64,000 nucleotides of DNA from NCBI GenBank assembly GCA_011316305.1, contig SAUG01000070.1, forward strand, positions 372,001 to 436,000. The letters run 5' to 3'. The position numbers and the translations under genes are program-made. This stretch comes from Rusavskia elegans (taxonomy: Eukaryota; Ascomycota; Lecanoromycetes; Teloschistales; Teloschistaceae). Under the pieces are notes generated by a model. That model ran no database searches. It was not told the origin of the DNA and saw only the letters and a program-made list of their open reading frames with translations. Shown piece by piece: positions 23,131 through 35,526 of the stretch; the stretch's first letter is position 1, and the number at the start of each line of letters is the position of its first letter.

Positions 23131-23979
23131 ATGGTCAAACCACTAGCCTTTAAAGGAGAAAAGGCGAAGGTGAAGAAGCGGAAGGCAGCGCCAATAACAG
23201 AGGACGGCCCGGAGGAAAAGAGGATCCGAGAGCTGGCATCCGACACCCATGAAGACGACAATTGGGTAAATGCAGATTTATCCGGCGATATCAGCGGGCC
23301 CGTCGTGATCGTTTTACCGTCTGTGAAACCAACGTGCGTTGCTTGCGATGCTGCCGGAAAGGTCTTTACCAGCGAGCTCGAGAAAATCGTAGAAGGGGAT
23401 CCCGCTACGGCTGAACCACACGATATCAGGCAGGTCTGGATTGCAAGTCGGATTGCCGGAACGGACAACATCTGTTTCAAAGGCCACCACCAACGGTACG
23501 CGTGTTTCACACACATTCGTCCGCTGCGTGCGCCTCTACTAATCTATTCTGTTGTGTTTAGCTATCTGAGCTCCGACAACATCGGCAGCTTATCTGCACG
23601 CAATGAAGCTATATCACCCGAAGAGACTTTCATTTGCATTGCTTCCACTGACACTCCGGGCACCTTCAGCATACAGACCCCACGAGAGACATTTATATCG
23701 ATGTGTGACGATGGCAAGGATATACGCGGAGATGCCGAAACGATCTCTTTCAACACCACTGTTCGTATACGGATGCAAGCCCGCTTCAAACCAAAGTTGA
23801 AGGCCAACAAGGAGCTAGAGGCAAAGGGAAAGATCAGCAAGAAAGAACTTGAAAACGCTGTTGGAAGGAAACTCGACGTTGATGAAGTTCGGACATTGAA
23901 AAAGGCGCGAGTTGAAGGCGACTACCATGAAAAGTTACTTGATGTCCGCGTGAAAGGAAAGCACGACAAATACTCCTGA
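23131..23979 (+). CDS. FRG1-like protein, two exons
   Basis: A predicted 260-residue homologue of FRG1, a nucleolar/nuclear protein with a fascin-like beta-trefoil linked to RNA processing and actin binding in animals. Exons are 23131-23495 and 23562-23979. The 66-bp intron (GTACGC...TTTAG) is a multiple of three and contains no in-frame stop, so the unspliced frame stays open and adds 22 residues of non-family sequence. Spliced, KGHHQR joins YLSSDNIGSLSA, as the family expects. The N-terminus MVKPLAFKGEKAKVKKRK is a basic, nuclear-type start. ISGPVVIVLPS, EPHDIRQVW and ISPEETF are family landmarks. The C-terminus has the basic FKPKLKANKE and YHEKLLDVRVKGKHDKY segments. Length is close to other fungal members. 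Confidence 0.88.
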   Translation: MVKPLAFKGEKAKVKKRKAAPITEDGPEEKRIRELASDTHEDDNWVNADLSGDISGPVVIVLPSVKPTCVACDAAGKVFTSELEKIVEGDPATAEPHDIRQVWIASRIAGTDNICFKGHHQRYACFTHIRPLRAPLLIYSVVFSYLSSDNIGSLSARNEAISPEETFICIASTDTPGTFSIQTPRETFISMCDDGKDIRGDAETISFNTTVRIRMQARFKPKLKANKELEAKGKISKKELENAVGRKLDVDEVRTLKKARVEGDYHEKLLDVRVKGKHDKYS

Positions 23980-25347
23980 CAACGGGACGTGAGGACCTTG
24001 AGCACCGCTACAGTAATTGGCTGACAATAAGTATCCTGCTATTTGTCTTGCGGGGACTCGTTCGAATCGCGCTGGTATCGAAGCTTTCCAACATATCGTC
24101 TTGTCAGACACGTTTACAGCTGAAGAGCAAGTCTCGTCAGTGACATTAGCAAGATTCACCACCCTATCAGCTATTGATCACGGTGAAGTTTTTAACGTGA
24201 TCTACCGTCTGAGCTGCAATATTTTTTGGCTGTAGTACAATTTTCGGAAGACTCCATCGGAGACCGCTATCATGAAACACTGCATCGAAAGTATCCTGCG
24301 AGGTTGGTCTGGAGCTCGGGGGCATTCCACATAACTGCGGGTACCAAATCAGACCTTCATGAGGGTCGACAGTTCCAATACGGCATGAGTCAGAGCCTCA
24401 TTCGCTACTTGTGTGATCGGCGGTCGCCTTAGAATGAGGTTGAGGGCTCATACGTCAAAGACGACAGAAGTATCTCGTGGTCACGCCCCCTGAGCGCGTG
24501 ATCGATCAGAAAGATACTCCTGGCTTGAGGGTCATAAAGATGGTCATGTTGGCGCCCGTGATGGAATATGTGGATAATGGGTTCGTCGATGATGTTCTCT
24601 GGTAGCGACGACCGAGCTCTTGACCGATTGTTGGACATGCTGGGGCCGAAGAAGCAATGTGTAAAATTCCTGAGCTTGGTACAGCACCTGGTAACGTAAA
24701 CAGCTTAGCCTTGAATTATAGACCTTTACAACGAGTTCACGAGATGAGCCGAGCAATAAACATGTTTCCTTAATCACTTCCATATCTAAATCCGCACCCC
24801 TGGGTATTTCTGAGCAGTTCCAGCTGTACTCGGTGGGGTTTAACAAGAGTGACCAGCCGGCCCTCGAAGTCAGCTCTCGCGGAACCCCTTTCAAACCCAG
24901 GAATCCTGGTACAGCAAACTTTATGACTACTATACTTTTATACCTACATGCCTTGCAGCTGTATAGTACTGCTTAAACGATCGTTAGAACGATATCCTTT
25001 ACCGAGGTATCGACTATCAATTACAAGGAACGAGTAAAGCTTTTCGCAAGAGCTCAAAATGCCAAGCCGCCTGGTTACTCCTCTAAAACCACGTCGAGTA
25101 CCAAAAGAAAGGCGGAACAGGTTTACCAGCTAGCTGTTGCCCATGATTAATCCCCGATATGATGATACATATTTGACGTGTTCTACATAGCTTCTTTGAG
25201 ATGTGAGAAAAGTAAACCTTCAGAGCAAGCATCCCTTACTTTCATAAATCGTGAAACGCCCAACCTCCATGAAGATCGAGTAGGTGGTATGCTGTAACTG
25301 GGACAGATATACTGGTATAAGATCCCCTGAATTTCCGAGACGATGGA
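23980..25347. other. Convergent intergenic, 1.37 kb
   Basis: Between the 3' ends of the FRG1-like gene (plus) and the WC-2-like gene (minus). Short open frames occur on both strands (the longest, 24544-24894 minus, 116 codons), but none shows domain-like composition or splice continuity. I see no gene or repeat. Confidence 0.4.
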
Positions 25348-26795
25348 TCAACTGCCGCTGCTGAATCCTGTAGGGAGACTTGCTACTGGGCCCACATGCC
25401 GCTTCTTCTCCTTCTTCGCCCACCTTACTACATCGATCTGTTAGTTGATCCGGAAATCAGTACGTTGGAGAAGCACTTACGGCCACAAGCATTGCACAGG
25501 GTTTTTGGTCCATTTGGACCTTTCCTCCACTCAGGTGAATCCAATGTCCCACAATCGGTGCATACGTACTCATCAGCAACCTTCAGCTTCTTCTTCTTGT
25601 CGTTCGCGCGATTATCCTTATCTGTAGATATAGCAATTCCAGCATCACCTCGGATCAAGGCGGGACTTGCGTCACCAGTGCTTATGCCCTGTGAGCGTTC
25701 CCCGTCCCGGTAGCGCAAGCCGGTGAGCATCTCGATTGTCTCAATGTGAGTAGTGCCCTCGTACCGGGCCATTTTGTCTGTTATACTGTCGGACTTGGAA
25801 CCCGCATTGACTTCTTCTAAATTCTGTTGGGTAAGCGCCGTCTTCAGTTGGCCTGGCTTGGCTGGCGGTGGCATGCCGTTATATCCATTTGATTGAGTCG
25901 AAGTAATCGAAGCGGACCCAGGTGTCTCACTTTCTGTCCGCTGGGTTTCAGATGGCGTGACGCTGCCCCCTTCTTGTACCTTTTGCCAGTGCCGCGCTTG
26001 CTGTTCAATCTCTTCTTGCTCTTCTCGGCGCAGATCTGTGATCCGCTTTGTAAGACGTTCGTTCTCAATCTTGTGTTCCAGAAAGGAGTCTAGCAAATTT
26101 GCATTCTTGGTCGGATATGGCCGAGCCATCATGAAGAAACCTCGACAGAAACCGGCGGCATTGCCATTAGTAAAAGCGCCAACATCGGCAGTCAGATGTG
26201 GGTGGCCATGGGACTCGAAGATGACGTAGGCGTCATCCGCTTTTCGAAAACGGTAGAAGAAGCGGAGAGGGTTGCCGGACGCTATGGATTCGTTGAACTC
26301 GCGAACAAAGATGGCGCTGTCGTCCGGATGAATATAATCGGCGATGAACTTGCCATTCAACTGCTCGGCATCGTAACCAGTGAGTTGCTTCCCCGAGGGC
26401 GAAACGTAGAGGATCCTGCCGTCTGGGGTCAGGATATGCAGGAAGTCCTTGAGCTCCTCGAGGACTCTCTGGGACCAGTTGCGCCGCTTGGTGAAATCGG
26501 TCAGGGTACTTCCACCACTGGTCGCGCCTTGTGAGCCAAAGCCGGTGGGCAAGGGGCCGGCGCCTGCGCCTGTCATGGTGTTGGAAGTTGCAGCAGCATC
26601 CTCCTCGTCAGCGGAAGCTGTCTGTTGCTGCTGTTCATTCTGCAAGTCCAACTGACTGTACGACGATGGGTCGGCGGGGTTGTTGAGGTTCATGTCGAGG
26701 CTGACAGGAAGGATATCGACATCCAAACCCTCCATCGGGTTCCCACTTTGACCGAGTGTATTCGCCATGGAATCGTCCGGCTCGTTCATAGCCAT
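25348..26795 (-). CDS. White collar-2-like PAS/GATA transcription factor
   Basis: A predicted 464-residue partner of the White Collar photoreceptor complex, acting in the nucleus in light responses (and the clock where present). Minus-strand exons are 25481-26795 and 25348-25427; the 53-bp intron interrupts the GATA finger right after CNACG. Residues 1-100 are low-complexity (Gln-, Ala- and Gly-rich). A single PAS domain spans about residues 110-235 ([43 protein letters not shown]). It is followed by a coiled-coil-like segment (about 245-285). The single GATA zinc finger has CX2CX18CX2C spacing at about 412-437 ([16 protein letters not shown]). Exon 2 supplies [10 protein letters not shown] and a short tail ending in Ser. 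It lacks an LOV domain, unlike WC-1. It shares a 658-bp promoter region with RAD50. Confidence 0.92.
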
Positions 26796-27453
26796 CTAGT
26801 CGAAGTCATTAGTGGGAAGCGCACAGCCGCCGGAAGTTCGTCCGTACAGTCTGGTGTTCAGTGCCTCCTGCCAGCCGGCGGCCATAGTTGTATGTGGACA
26901 TGCCGCATGAGATGCCACGTGCATTGGCGACCCCGAGACGTTGCCATTCGGAGGACGGAAGTCTTGTACCGCGTGGTGGGTGGGTGGGTAATCCGGCGGT
27001 GCAGGTCTTTGCTTTAGTTCGGCACTCTCATCTCGATTGCGGGTCAAGCGTCGTCTCCAAAAAAGGAAGTGACAGATCCCGTAGCGTGACTTTACCCCAC
27101 TACTTACTTACCTTATACGCTTCACGCGATTGATCTGTATGTAGACGCGAAGTCACTACAAGTCAGTATTTGTTGCCCCTTGGACGCTCGGGAGATCCTG
27201 TTGTGCGGAAGGCACCACATCAGTCCTTGACATATTTAAATAGTCGCAGCTGAATATTTCTTTCCTTTTCCTTTCGAATTGGATTGCACCACATGAAACG
27301 TCATCTTGAAATACCAAGTCCGCTACTTTGATCTCTGCTGCCTAGACTAGGGTGTCTGTCTCTGATTTGCCTGCAACCCCTTCTCGAATAAAGTCATCCC
27401 TATGACATAGCATATTCGATTTGAAGGATGTAAGACCACAGAATTATTGCAAG
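26796..27453. promoter_or_regulatory. Shared head-to-head region of WC-2-like gene and RAD50
   Basis: 658 bp separate the two divergent start codons. A TACTTACTTACCTTA motif lies at about 27102-27116. No clear TATA box is visible near either start. The WC-2-side leader contains an open frame (to about 27047 on the minus strand) ending in TAG just before the ATG at 26795. That could be leader or an unrecognised upstream exon. Confidence 0.45.
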
Positions 27454-30400
27454 ATGAAACCATTAGCTAACTTCTACCCTAGGTGTAAGATGTTATTGAA
27501 ATAGACTATTTGGTCGTTGCCACTAACACCTATCATAGCGAAAATTGACAAACTTTCGATTCGAGGGTAATGTCTCACAACAGCATGATCCGAGTAACGC
27601 TTTGCTGACCCAGAGCAGCATTCGTTCTTTTGACAACGCACAGCCTGAAGTCATCCAATTCTTCACTCCTTTGACCTTGATAGTGGGGGATAATGGATCA
27701 GGGAAGACCGTATGAGTCTAGAATTACAATGAGTATACCGTTGAAGCTCACAAGTATGGCAGACCATCATTGAGAGTCTCAAATATGCCACTACCGGCGA
27801 AATGCCGCCCAACGCCAAACAAGGTGGCGCATTTATCCACGACCCAAAGGTAGGTACAGCCAAGTATTTATGCGCCTACGGTTGCTGACAGCTATCACAG
27901 CTTTGTGGGGAGAAAGAAGTTCTCGCGCAAGTCAAGCTCCAATTCAAAGATCCTAGTGGTGCCAAAGTTGTCGTGACTCGAAATGTTTCACTTACCGTCC
28001 AAAAGACTAAGAGAACCATGAAGACGCTCGATGGCTCGCTGCTGAGACAAGCTAATGGAGAGAGGACGGTCATGTCTTCTCGTAATGCCGAACTGGATCG
28101 TTTCATACCTCAGTATCTTGGTGTATCCAAAGCGGTCCTTGAGAATGTCATCTTCTGTCACCAGGACGAGAGTCTGTGGCCTATGAGCGAGCCGGGCACT
28201 CTAAAGAAAAAATTCGATGAAATATTCGAAGCCCTGAAGTACACCAAAGCCATCGATGCCATCAAAAAAATGAAGAAGGATTACACCGAAGAATTGAGAC
28301 GCCTGCAAATCACAGAACAATATTGTAAAGACAACAAAAGCAAAGCAGACAAAGTTGGTCGAAACCGTATGGATCAAGGGACAAGTTCCGCTAATCCGGC
28401 AGCAGGCATCCAAGGAGTCGAGGGTGTTGTCAGACGAAATCGAGGGACTGCGGGTGGAACTCGAGAAGCTTGATAAAGTAACCAAGGAGGCGAATGACAA
28501 GTATCAGGATGCATTCAACCGAAGCTCCAAGTTCGACGCTCTACATGACTTGTTGGAAAATAAACTCACGGAGCAGCAATGGTTGCGGGATCAAACGGAA
28601 AACCTGGCCGATGGGTTGAAGATTCGACCCGAATCGGATGCCTCGCTCCAAAACGAACTTGACCAGTACGACGAGCGAGTGAGGCTGCGTAAAGATCAGG
28701 AACAGAAACAGTCAAACAAATTTGCCGAACTCGGACGAGTAGTGGAAACCACCCGCGATAAATTGCAACATAAATATACTGAAGCTGGCAAATACGAGCA
28801 GCAGCAAGCAAGCCATGACCAGAACGTTGAATCTAGGAAGAATACCATCAGAGAAAGCGCAGTACGGCACAATATCCGGGGCTACGAAGGTGACCTAGAT
28901 GATATTCAGATCAACGAATACATGCAGAAGATTTCTAGGCTGTACAGAGATCAAACGGAAAAGGTCGAGCAAGCTCGACGGGAAACAGAAAAGGAAACGC
29001 AAAAAGCTCAGGGCCTGCTCAACAAACTTGGTGAGCGAAGGTCCGGTCTTCAGGAACAAATATCATCCACGAAGCAGCAGTCCTCGGCAAATGATAGAAG
29101 AATCGAATCAATCCAATCAGAGCTCGAGGCTATTGACGTCGATGAAGGCGCCGAAGCCTTGTCCAAATCAAAGGTTCAGGACATCGAAGACGATTTGAAG
29201 CAAGCCAAGGAGAAGTTCAAAAAGTCGTCGTGGGATATGAAGATCAACGATGTTAAGATCCAATTGCGGAAAGTGGACGATGAACTCGAGCGAACCAACC
29301 AGGAACTTCTACAAGGCACCAAACAATCAAATGACTTAGCTCGGCTGGATCTTCTGAAGAAAGATTTAAACGATGGTAAACGAAGTCTAGAGACCCTAAC
29401 AGGAGCCCATAAAGACCGACTTCAAGCGATCATTCGCGACGATTGGAACATAGCAAGCTTAGAACGGGATTTCCAATCCGAATTACATCGGCGGTCAACG
29501 GCACTGCAGGACGCCAGAGACCGACAAAACACTTCTTCCCGAGAACTGAACCAAGTGGAAGCGAAGCTGGATTCACACAAAAATGAACTACATAAAGCCG
29601 AGAAGGAGCTTCAGAATTGCGCGGACATCATCATGACAGCAACGCAAGAAGCGCCGGACACGTACCTTTCCCAACTTGATGGTATCCTACGTGACCGGGA
29701 TACTCTAAGAAAAGATGTAGACGATTTTGATCTCTTCCAAGAATTCTTCAGGAAGTCACTTCACACTGCCGAAGCGAAAGGCAGCTGTGAACTTTGCAAG
29801 CAGAAATTCCACAGCGAACCCGAGAGATCGGACTTCATGAAGAGGATGCAGAAAAAGATGGAGGACGAAACTAAGAAAGAGCAAGAAAGAAAATTGAAGG
29901 CGGTAGAGGAGGATCTCAAGAACTGGAGATCAGTGGGTCCAAAACACAGTTCTTGGCTCCATCAATCAGGCACGGAGATTCCCAGACTACGATCAGAGAT
30001 TCGACGTTTGGAAGCATCAAAAGCCATCTTAGTGCAAAAGAGCGAAAATTGCGACAGAGAAGTTGCGGATCTGAAGGAGAGCAGCGATGATGCCGAATCG
30101 CTAACAAAGCCTGTGGCCAGTATCGTCCGTTTCCAGACCGATATCTCCCATATCACCGAGCAGATCAAAGAACTCTCGTCGGAGAAGAAGGATGCTGGGA
30201 TGGCTCGTTCCATCGAAGAGATACAAGAGCAGCTTGAGAACTTGAATGCGCAGACACGATCCAAGAACAATTTGTTTCACAAGATCACAGGGGAAAAGCA
30301 GCAAGCGCTCTCTGATATCCAGGCGAAGGAACTGGCTCTAAGCCGGGCGAGAGAGGATTTTGGAACGGCGACACATCAACTCGAGAAGAAATCACGGCTT

Positions 30401-31768
30401 CTCAAGCAGATCGAGGATCTTCGGAAATCGAATCGCGAGAGCCGTGATACCGTCAGACGGCTAGACGATGAGATTCAGCAGGTTCGTCCGCAAGTCTCCG
30501 AACAAGACGCCAAGCTCGAAGACATCAGAAATCGTGGGTATAAGAAGGAGCAGGAGCTGAATCAAGAAGCGAAAAGACTGTCAGAGAGCTTGCAGAAGCT
30601 AAGCACGGCGGATCAAAACATCCAAGCTTACACAAAGAGCCGAGGCCCTTTGCGTCTTAGTAGGTGTCAACAAGAGATCCAGGACATACGGCAGGAGATT
30701 GAGAAGACCGAAGCCGAACAAAAAGAGACCATCAAAGAGATTAACGCCATCAAAAAGGAGCTAGGCAACCATGAAGTTTCCCGACGTACAATCAAGGATA
30801 ATCTCACTTATCGTAAGGCCAAGCGCGATTTGGAGGTTGTTGAGAAGGAGGTCAGCAGACTCAGTGCAGAGGAGGCCGAGACTGATGCGGAGCGGCTGAA
30901 GGAGAAGGTACGACATTGGAAAAATCAGTATAACAAGCATTCGACGGAGACAACAAGTAGACTTGCTACCATGAAAGCCAAAGACGACCAGCTGAAGAAG
31001 TTGCTCGAAGATTGGCACACGGACTACGAAAACGCGGCACATGAATACAAGGAAGCTCATATCAAAGTCGAGGTGAGGACGGGACGATACTGTAGCTTGG
31101 CGTTCACGGCTAATGAAGGACAACAGACTACCAAAGCGGCCGTAGAGGACCTTGGCCGATATGGCAGTGCGCTGGACAAGTACGCTTGCACCTGGGCGTT
31201 GACTTACGATACGGGTGACGAAGGCTGACATTGGGACAGGGCAATCATGCAGTACCACAGCCTGAAGATGGAGGAGATCAACCGGATCGCGGAAGAGCTT
31301 TGGAAGAAAACGTACCAAGGAACCGACATCGACACGATCCTCATCCGATCGGACGGTGAGACGGGCAAGGCCAACCGGTCGTACAACTACCGCGTGTGCA
31401 TGGTCAAGCAAGAGGCGGAGATGGACATGCGAGGGCGGTGTAGTGCTGGGCAGAGGGTGCTGGCCAGCATCATCATCCGGCTGGCGTTGGCGGAATGCTT
31501 TGGGGTCAAGTGTGGACTGATTGCACTGGACGAGCCAACGACCAACCTGGATAGGGACAACATCCGGTCGCTTGCCGAGTCGCTCCACGACATCATCCGG
31601 GCTCGGCAGCAGCAGTCGAACTTCCAGCTGATTGTCATCACACACGACGAGGAGTTTCTCCGGTACATGCAATGCGCCGACTTCTGCGACACGTACTTCC
31701 GAATCTCGCGGACGGATCGGCAAAAGTCCAAGATCGAGCAGGAATCGGTGACGGAGCTGGTAGGATAG
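27454..31768 (+). CDS. rad50: RAD50, eight exons
   Basis: SMC-like ATPase of the Mre11-Rad50-Nbs1/Xrs2 complex, which tethers and processes DNA double-strand breaks in the nucleus. Exons are 27454-27484, 27539-27566, 27619-27709, 27763-27849, 27901-28353, 28406-31072, 31127-31179 and 31240-31768, giving 1312 residues, the size of the yeast and human proteins. Walker A is GDNGSGKT (residues 43-50), the Q-loop region reads [13 protein letters not shown], the zinc hook CELC is at about 691-694 between long coiled coils, the ABC signature is in [10 protein letters not shown] (about 1205) and Walker B is [12 protein letters not shown] (about 1230). The sixth intron (31073-31126, 54 bp) is in frame and open. 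The start is the least certain part: exon 1 adds [10 protein letters not shown] before the usual [10 protein letters not shown]. Confidence 0.93.
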
Positions 31769-33325
31769 CTGGAAACGAGATGGCTGGACGGTAGGCGTTG
31801 CATTGGCATTTCTTCACATCCATGGTACGAGTCGTTCGGAGTCAAATGTTTAGCGTCGGGCATGGATTTTCCATGTGACTAAAGGGGCTGCCGAAAGTGG
31901 GTGCAGATGGATAGGAATGTTGCCGTGGACGAGCTATTGCAGCGATTGTCTGAAAGGCATAGCGATAATACCCATGGTGGTTTTACTGGAAAGCTGAATC
32001 CAAAGAAGAAGTGTCAAATGCGTGTGGTGCGTGTGCAAGTATAAGATGGTGCCAAGATGGTTGACGTGGCCAAGATTTGCTTTAAATTGACCGCAAGCGT
32101 TGTACAGCTGTCGTCTATCGCTATTCCCGTCCAGCAGATAGCCAAGACGATCGAGGCCACATGCGCATGGCGATCGGTGAGGCAATCGAGATGTTGCTCG
32201 TCATTGTTCTCGCATGGGCGAAGATGATGAGCATGTGGCTCGACTGATACACTGCTCAACCGCGGTAGCATGATCATTCTCACCGATATTGCTGCTGGTT
32301 CACCCCAAGCCGTTGACGATTCCAAGCGAACGCCAGCCGCGGGACGTTGGTGGAAGGCCGGTGAAAGGTTTGACCTCGTGACGAACCGTCCGTGGCAGCC
32401 AAAGGTCGCTCTCTCCAACAGGCAAGGTAAGGAGGACCAACTGCCTCTGTCTAGCGATTTCCCCGCAAAATAGGACAAGGCTATTCGTGCATGTGAGCGC
32501 GTTCCTTACTTCTACCTTACCTTACTGATCGCAATCCCAGTGCCAAGCCCCCGCAGATGAGATGGAGTCAGATGTTCGGAGTCCAATCAGACGGAAGAAG
32601 TGAAAGACGGAAAGATTTCAGATGCGTCAAGGTCGCCACTCAAGCAGCACCAGTGAGCGCCAAGAGTGCCGTGTGGCGTCTTCCCTTGTGCGGCTCTCTC
32701 GCGTCTGCTTGACTCGTGGATCAACGTTCGTTGTCGTGCTACCTGACCCATTATTCATTACTCTAGTAGTGCTGGCTACACCTTCCGTTGCTAATTGATA
32801 CCAGTCTCCGTCGGACCGGTAGTAGACCATCGTCATCGAAGGCTTCCTGTTTGCACACCGTATGCTCTAGTTGACTGCTTGGCTGCAGCTGGTCATGGGG
32901 ATCCACGAGCAGAGTTGCAGTCACAGCTTCATGGACCCTTCCGTCTTGGTGCCCTTGAGCTGCCACCGTGATCCTGGGAGGCCATGCTTCGTGTACAACC
33001 GAACATGGGCCTGGCCCACTTCTACTTCTTCTATAAGATCTTCGTTGTACCTGCCTTACGTCTTCCCTTACCCACCGAACAAGTCTCCCCATCCGCACGC
33101 GGCCAACACACTTCCCTTGTTTTCTCAACACATATACGTATTGTCTGTTTTCATCCATCTGATATCCCTTTTGTCCATTCTCCTCTGGGACGCAGTTTTT
33201 TCCACTACTAAGTCCGTTTCCCGATCCGACTAGTCAATAAGCAAGCATTCCAGTCGGTTGCTTGTGACAACCTTTTCTATACCTCGAACCTCTTTTCACC
33301 CAAACTCAGCAACCTCCGCGACACT
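31769..33325. other. Intergenic, RAD50 to exo-glucanase
   Basis: 1.56 kb without a supported gene. It includes a TACCTTACCTTAC stretch at about 32513-32525. The last 250 bases before the exo-glucanase ATG are strongly CT-rich, as expected for the promoter-proximal leader of a highly expressed fungal gene. Short open frames here lack protein features. Confidence 0.4.
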
Positions 33326-34909
33326 ATGCTACTTCCAAAGCTCACCGCCCTTGTTCTGGCCGCCTCGGTTGTGGTCGCGTATGCCAATCCAGCTATTGTT
33401 GTCGAGACCGCACTGACCAAAGCAATGCAGAACTCCGATTTACCAGCGTGATGTCGACTTCAAATGGGGTACAGACAAAGTCCGGGGTGTAAATCTTGGA
33501 GGCTGGCTGCTCCTAGAACCGTATGTTGACGCATGAGATGAAACCCTAGATCTGCGCTGACAGCCGACGCCCAGCTGGATTACTCCGTCCATTTTCCAGA
33601 ACCAGGAAGGCAACCCAGTGGACGAGTACACCCTGTGCGAGAGAACGCCCAATGCTGCCGACATTCTAAAGAAGCATTGGGACAGCTGGGTTTCTCTGAA
33701 GGACTTTCAAAAAATCAAAGCAGCAGGATTCAACACTGTGCGAATCCCGATCGGCTGTACGTCCGCTTCCACAATGCTTCTTTGTGCCCTTATTGATGTG
33801 TTCGATAGATTGGGCCTACAAAAAATACCTCAATGACCCATACATACAAGGAGCCGCTCCGTATATCGACAAAGCCATTGATTGGGCGAGGCAAACCGGT
33901 CTGAAAGTGTGGATTGATCTCCACGGTGCCCCATTGTCGCAGAACGGCTTTGGTATGATCTGATACTGGCGAGTCTTTCGAAATACTTTGCTAATGCTAA
34001 AGGTGGACTCTAGATAACTCCGGGCAACTCATCAAAAAGCCAGCAATCCCAGGATGGACTCAGGGCGATTCTATCGACGCAACTTTGGGAGTGATACAGC
34101 TGATTGCCAACAAATATGCCCAGCAGAGCTATCAGGATGTCATCGTTGCTATCCAACTTCTCAACGAGCCACTCGCGTCATCCCTAACGGGCGGAACCAA
34201 CGCGGTCATCCAATATTACAACGATGGATACGGTAATATTAGGAAAATTAGCAACACGCCCGTGATCATTCACGATGCCTTTCAGAACGGAACCTTTTGG
34301 GATGGAGTTTTGGCCCCTCCCGACATCTCAGGCGGTTAGTGTGTCTGAGCTCCCGTCGGTTCGGTGTATTTACTAACCGGCCGGTTGCAGTCGTCGTCGA
34401 TCATCACGAATACCAAGTTTTCAATAATGAGTTGTTGTCCCTTTCGCCAGCCGTAAGTATTTCTCGCTGTTCGTGGAGCTCGACCCACTCACATCTGATA
34501 GGACCATCGCAAGTACGTGTGCACCAACTCGGCGACATATTCTGGGAAAGATCGCACTCATTGGGTCGTCGTCGCCGAGTGGTCTGGAGCTATGACTGAT
34601 TGTGCGGCCGGTCTTAATGGTTGGCAGGTGGGAGCCAGATATGATGGCTACTATCCCCAAAGCACAAGAATCGGCTCATGCGACACCATCAACTACATCG
34701 ATCAGTGGAGCCAACAGCTCAAGGATGACACCAGACTCTACATCGCCGCTCAGATTGCTGTTTTCGAACAGAGGACCAACGGCTGGGTGTTTTGGAACTT
34801 CAAAACGGAAGCGAGTCCAGAGTGGGACCTTTTCCGTCTGCTCGACAATAAGATCTTTCCGCAGCCGTTGGACAGTCTCAGCGCTCAGAGCGGGATCTGT
34901 TCGGTCTAG
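33326..34909 (+). CDS. Secreted GH5 glucan 1,3-beta-glucosidase (exo-beta-1,3-glucanase)
   Basis: Releases glucose from beta-1,3-glucan ends, acting on the cell wall outside the cell. Seven exons: 33326-33378, 33431-33520, 33575-33756, 33809-33952, 34014-34334, 34391-34452 and 34502-34909, giving 419 residues, typical of the family. Exon 1 encodes the signal peptide ([18 protein letters not shown]). Without removing the first 52-bp intron (GTATGC...CAG, with a CTGAC branch site) the frame hits a stop, so the splice is required. The mature part has [28 protein letters not shown]-type segments, the acid/base Glu in LLNEPL and the nucleophile Glu in VAEWSGA. The protein ends in GICSV. No GPI signal is seen, so a soluble secreted enzyme is most likely. 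Confidence 0.93.
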
Positions 34910-35526
34910 GACCTGGTCCACCACGTCCCGCCCAACAGCAGTTTTCTCTCATTCAGCATGAGCATTGTTTTGGCATGGCATAGCATGGTGATACCCCTGC
35001 AGGTCTCTCCCTCCATCATTCGTTTGTCGCCCATTGCGGTTTGGATTCTAGCATTCAGCATGCCGATTGATTTCAGGAGTCATAAACGAAAATTTTATTT
35101 CGAGAAGGCTTGGTCAACCACTTGGATGGTTTCGCTCATAGGCCATGGAACGATTGATGATTCTCTTCCAGTGTACATAGGTCCAAACACAGGGCGATCG
35201 GCCAAGCCGTTTGCGGCATCGGCTGTCGTTATCAAAACCTTGGTAGCAAGCTACAGCAGCCCAATTAGGAGAATCTGCATGAGAGCCAGCACGAGATGCC
35301 TGATTATTTTTGGTGCACTCAATGCGCTGATTATAATTTCAAACGGCTCTGAGTCACCTTGATTGTGTGCCTAGACGTGCAGTAGAGGTTATCATGGATG
35401 TCCAGGCAGGAATTCATGAGCATGATTAATTATTCATCGCTCCTTATCGGATGGAGTTCATGATGACATACAGCAAAAAGGGGTATCCATTCCCATCGCC
35501 ACCCAACGCCAAACCCAGTATCGACT
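34910..35526. other. Convergent intergenic
   Basis: 617 bp between the exo-glucanase stop and the end of the minus-strand membrane protein gene. One open frame (34958-35362) has no recognisable features. Nothing else seen. Confidence 0.4.

Noticed and set aside
24544..24894. 116-codon minus-strand frame in the FRG1/WC-2 intergenic region
   Set aside because: No recognisable domain, no ATG context or splice continuity; left as intergenic.
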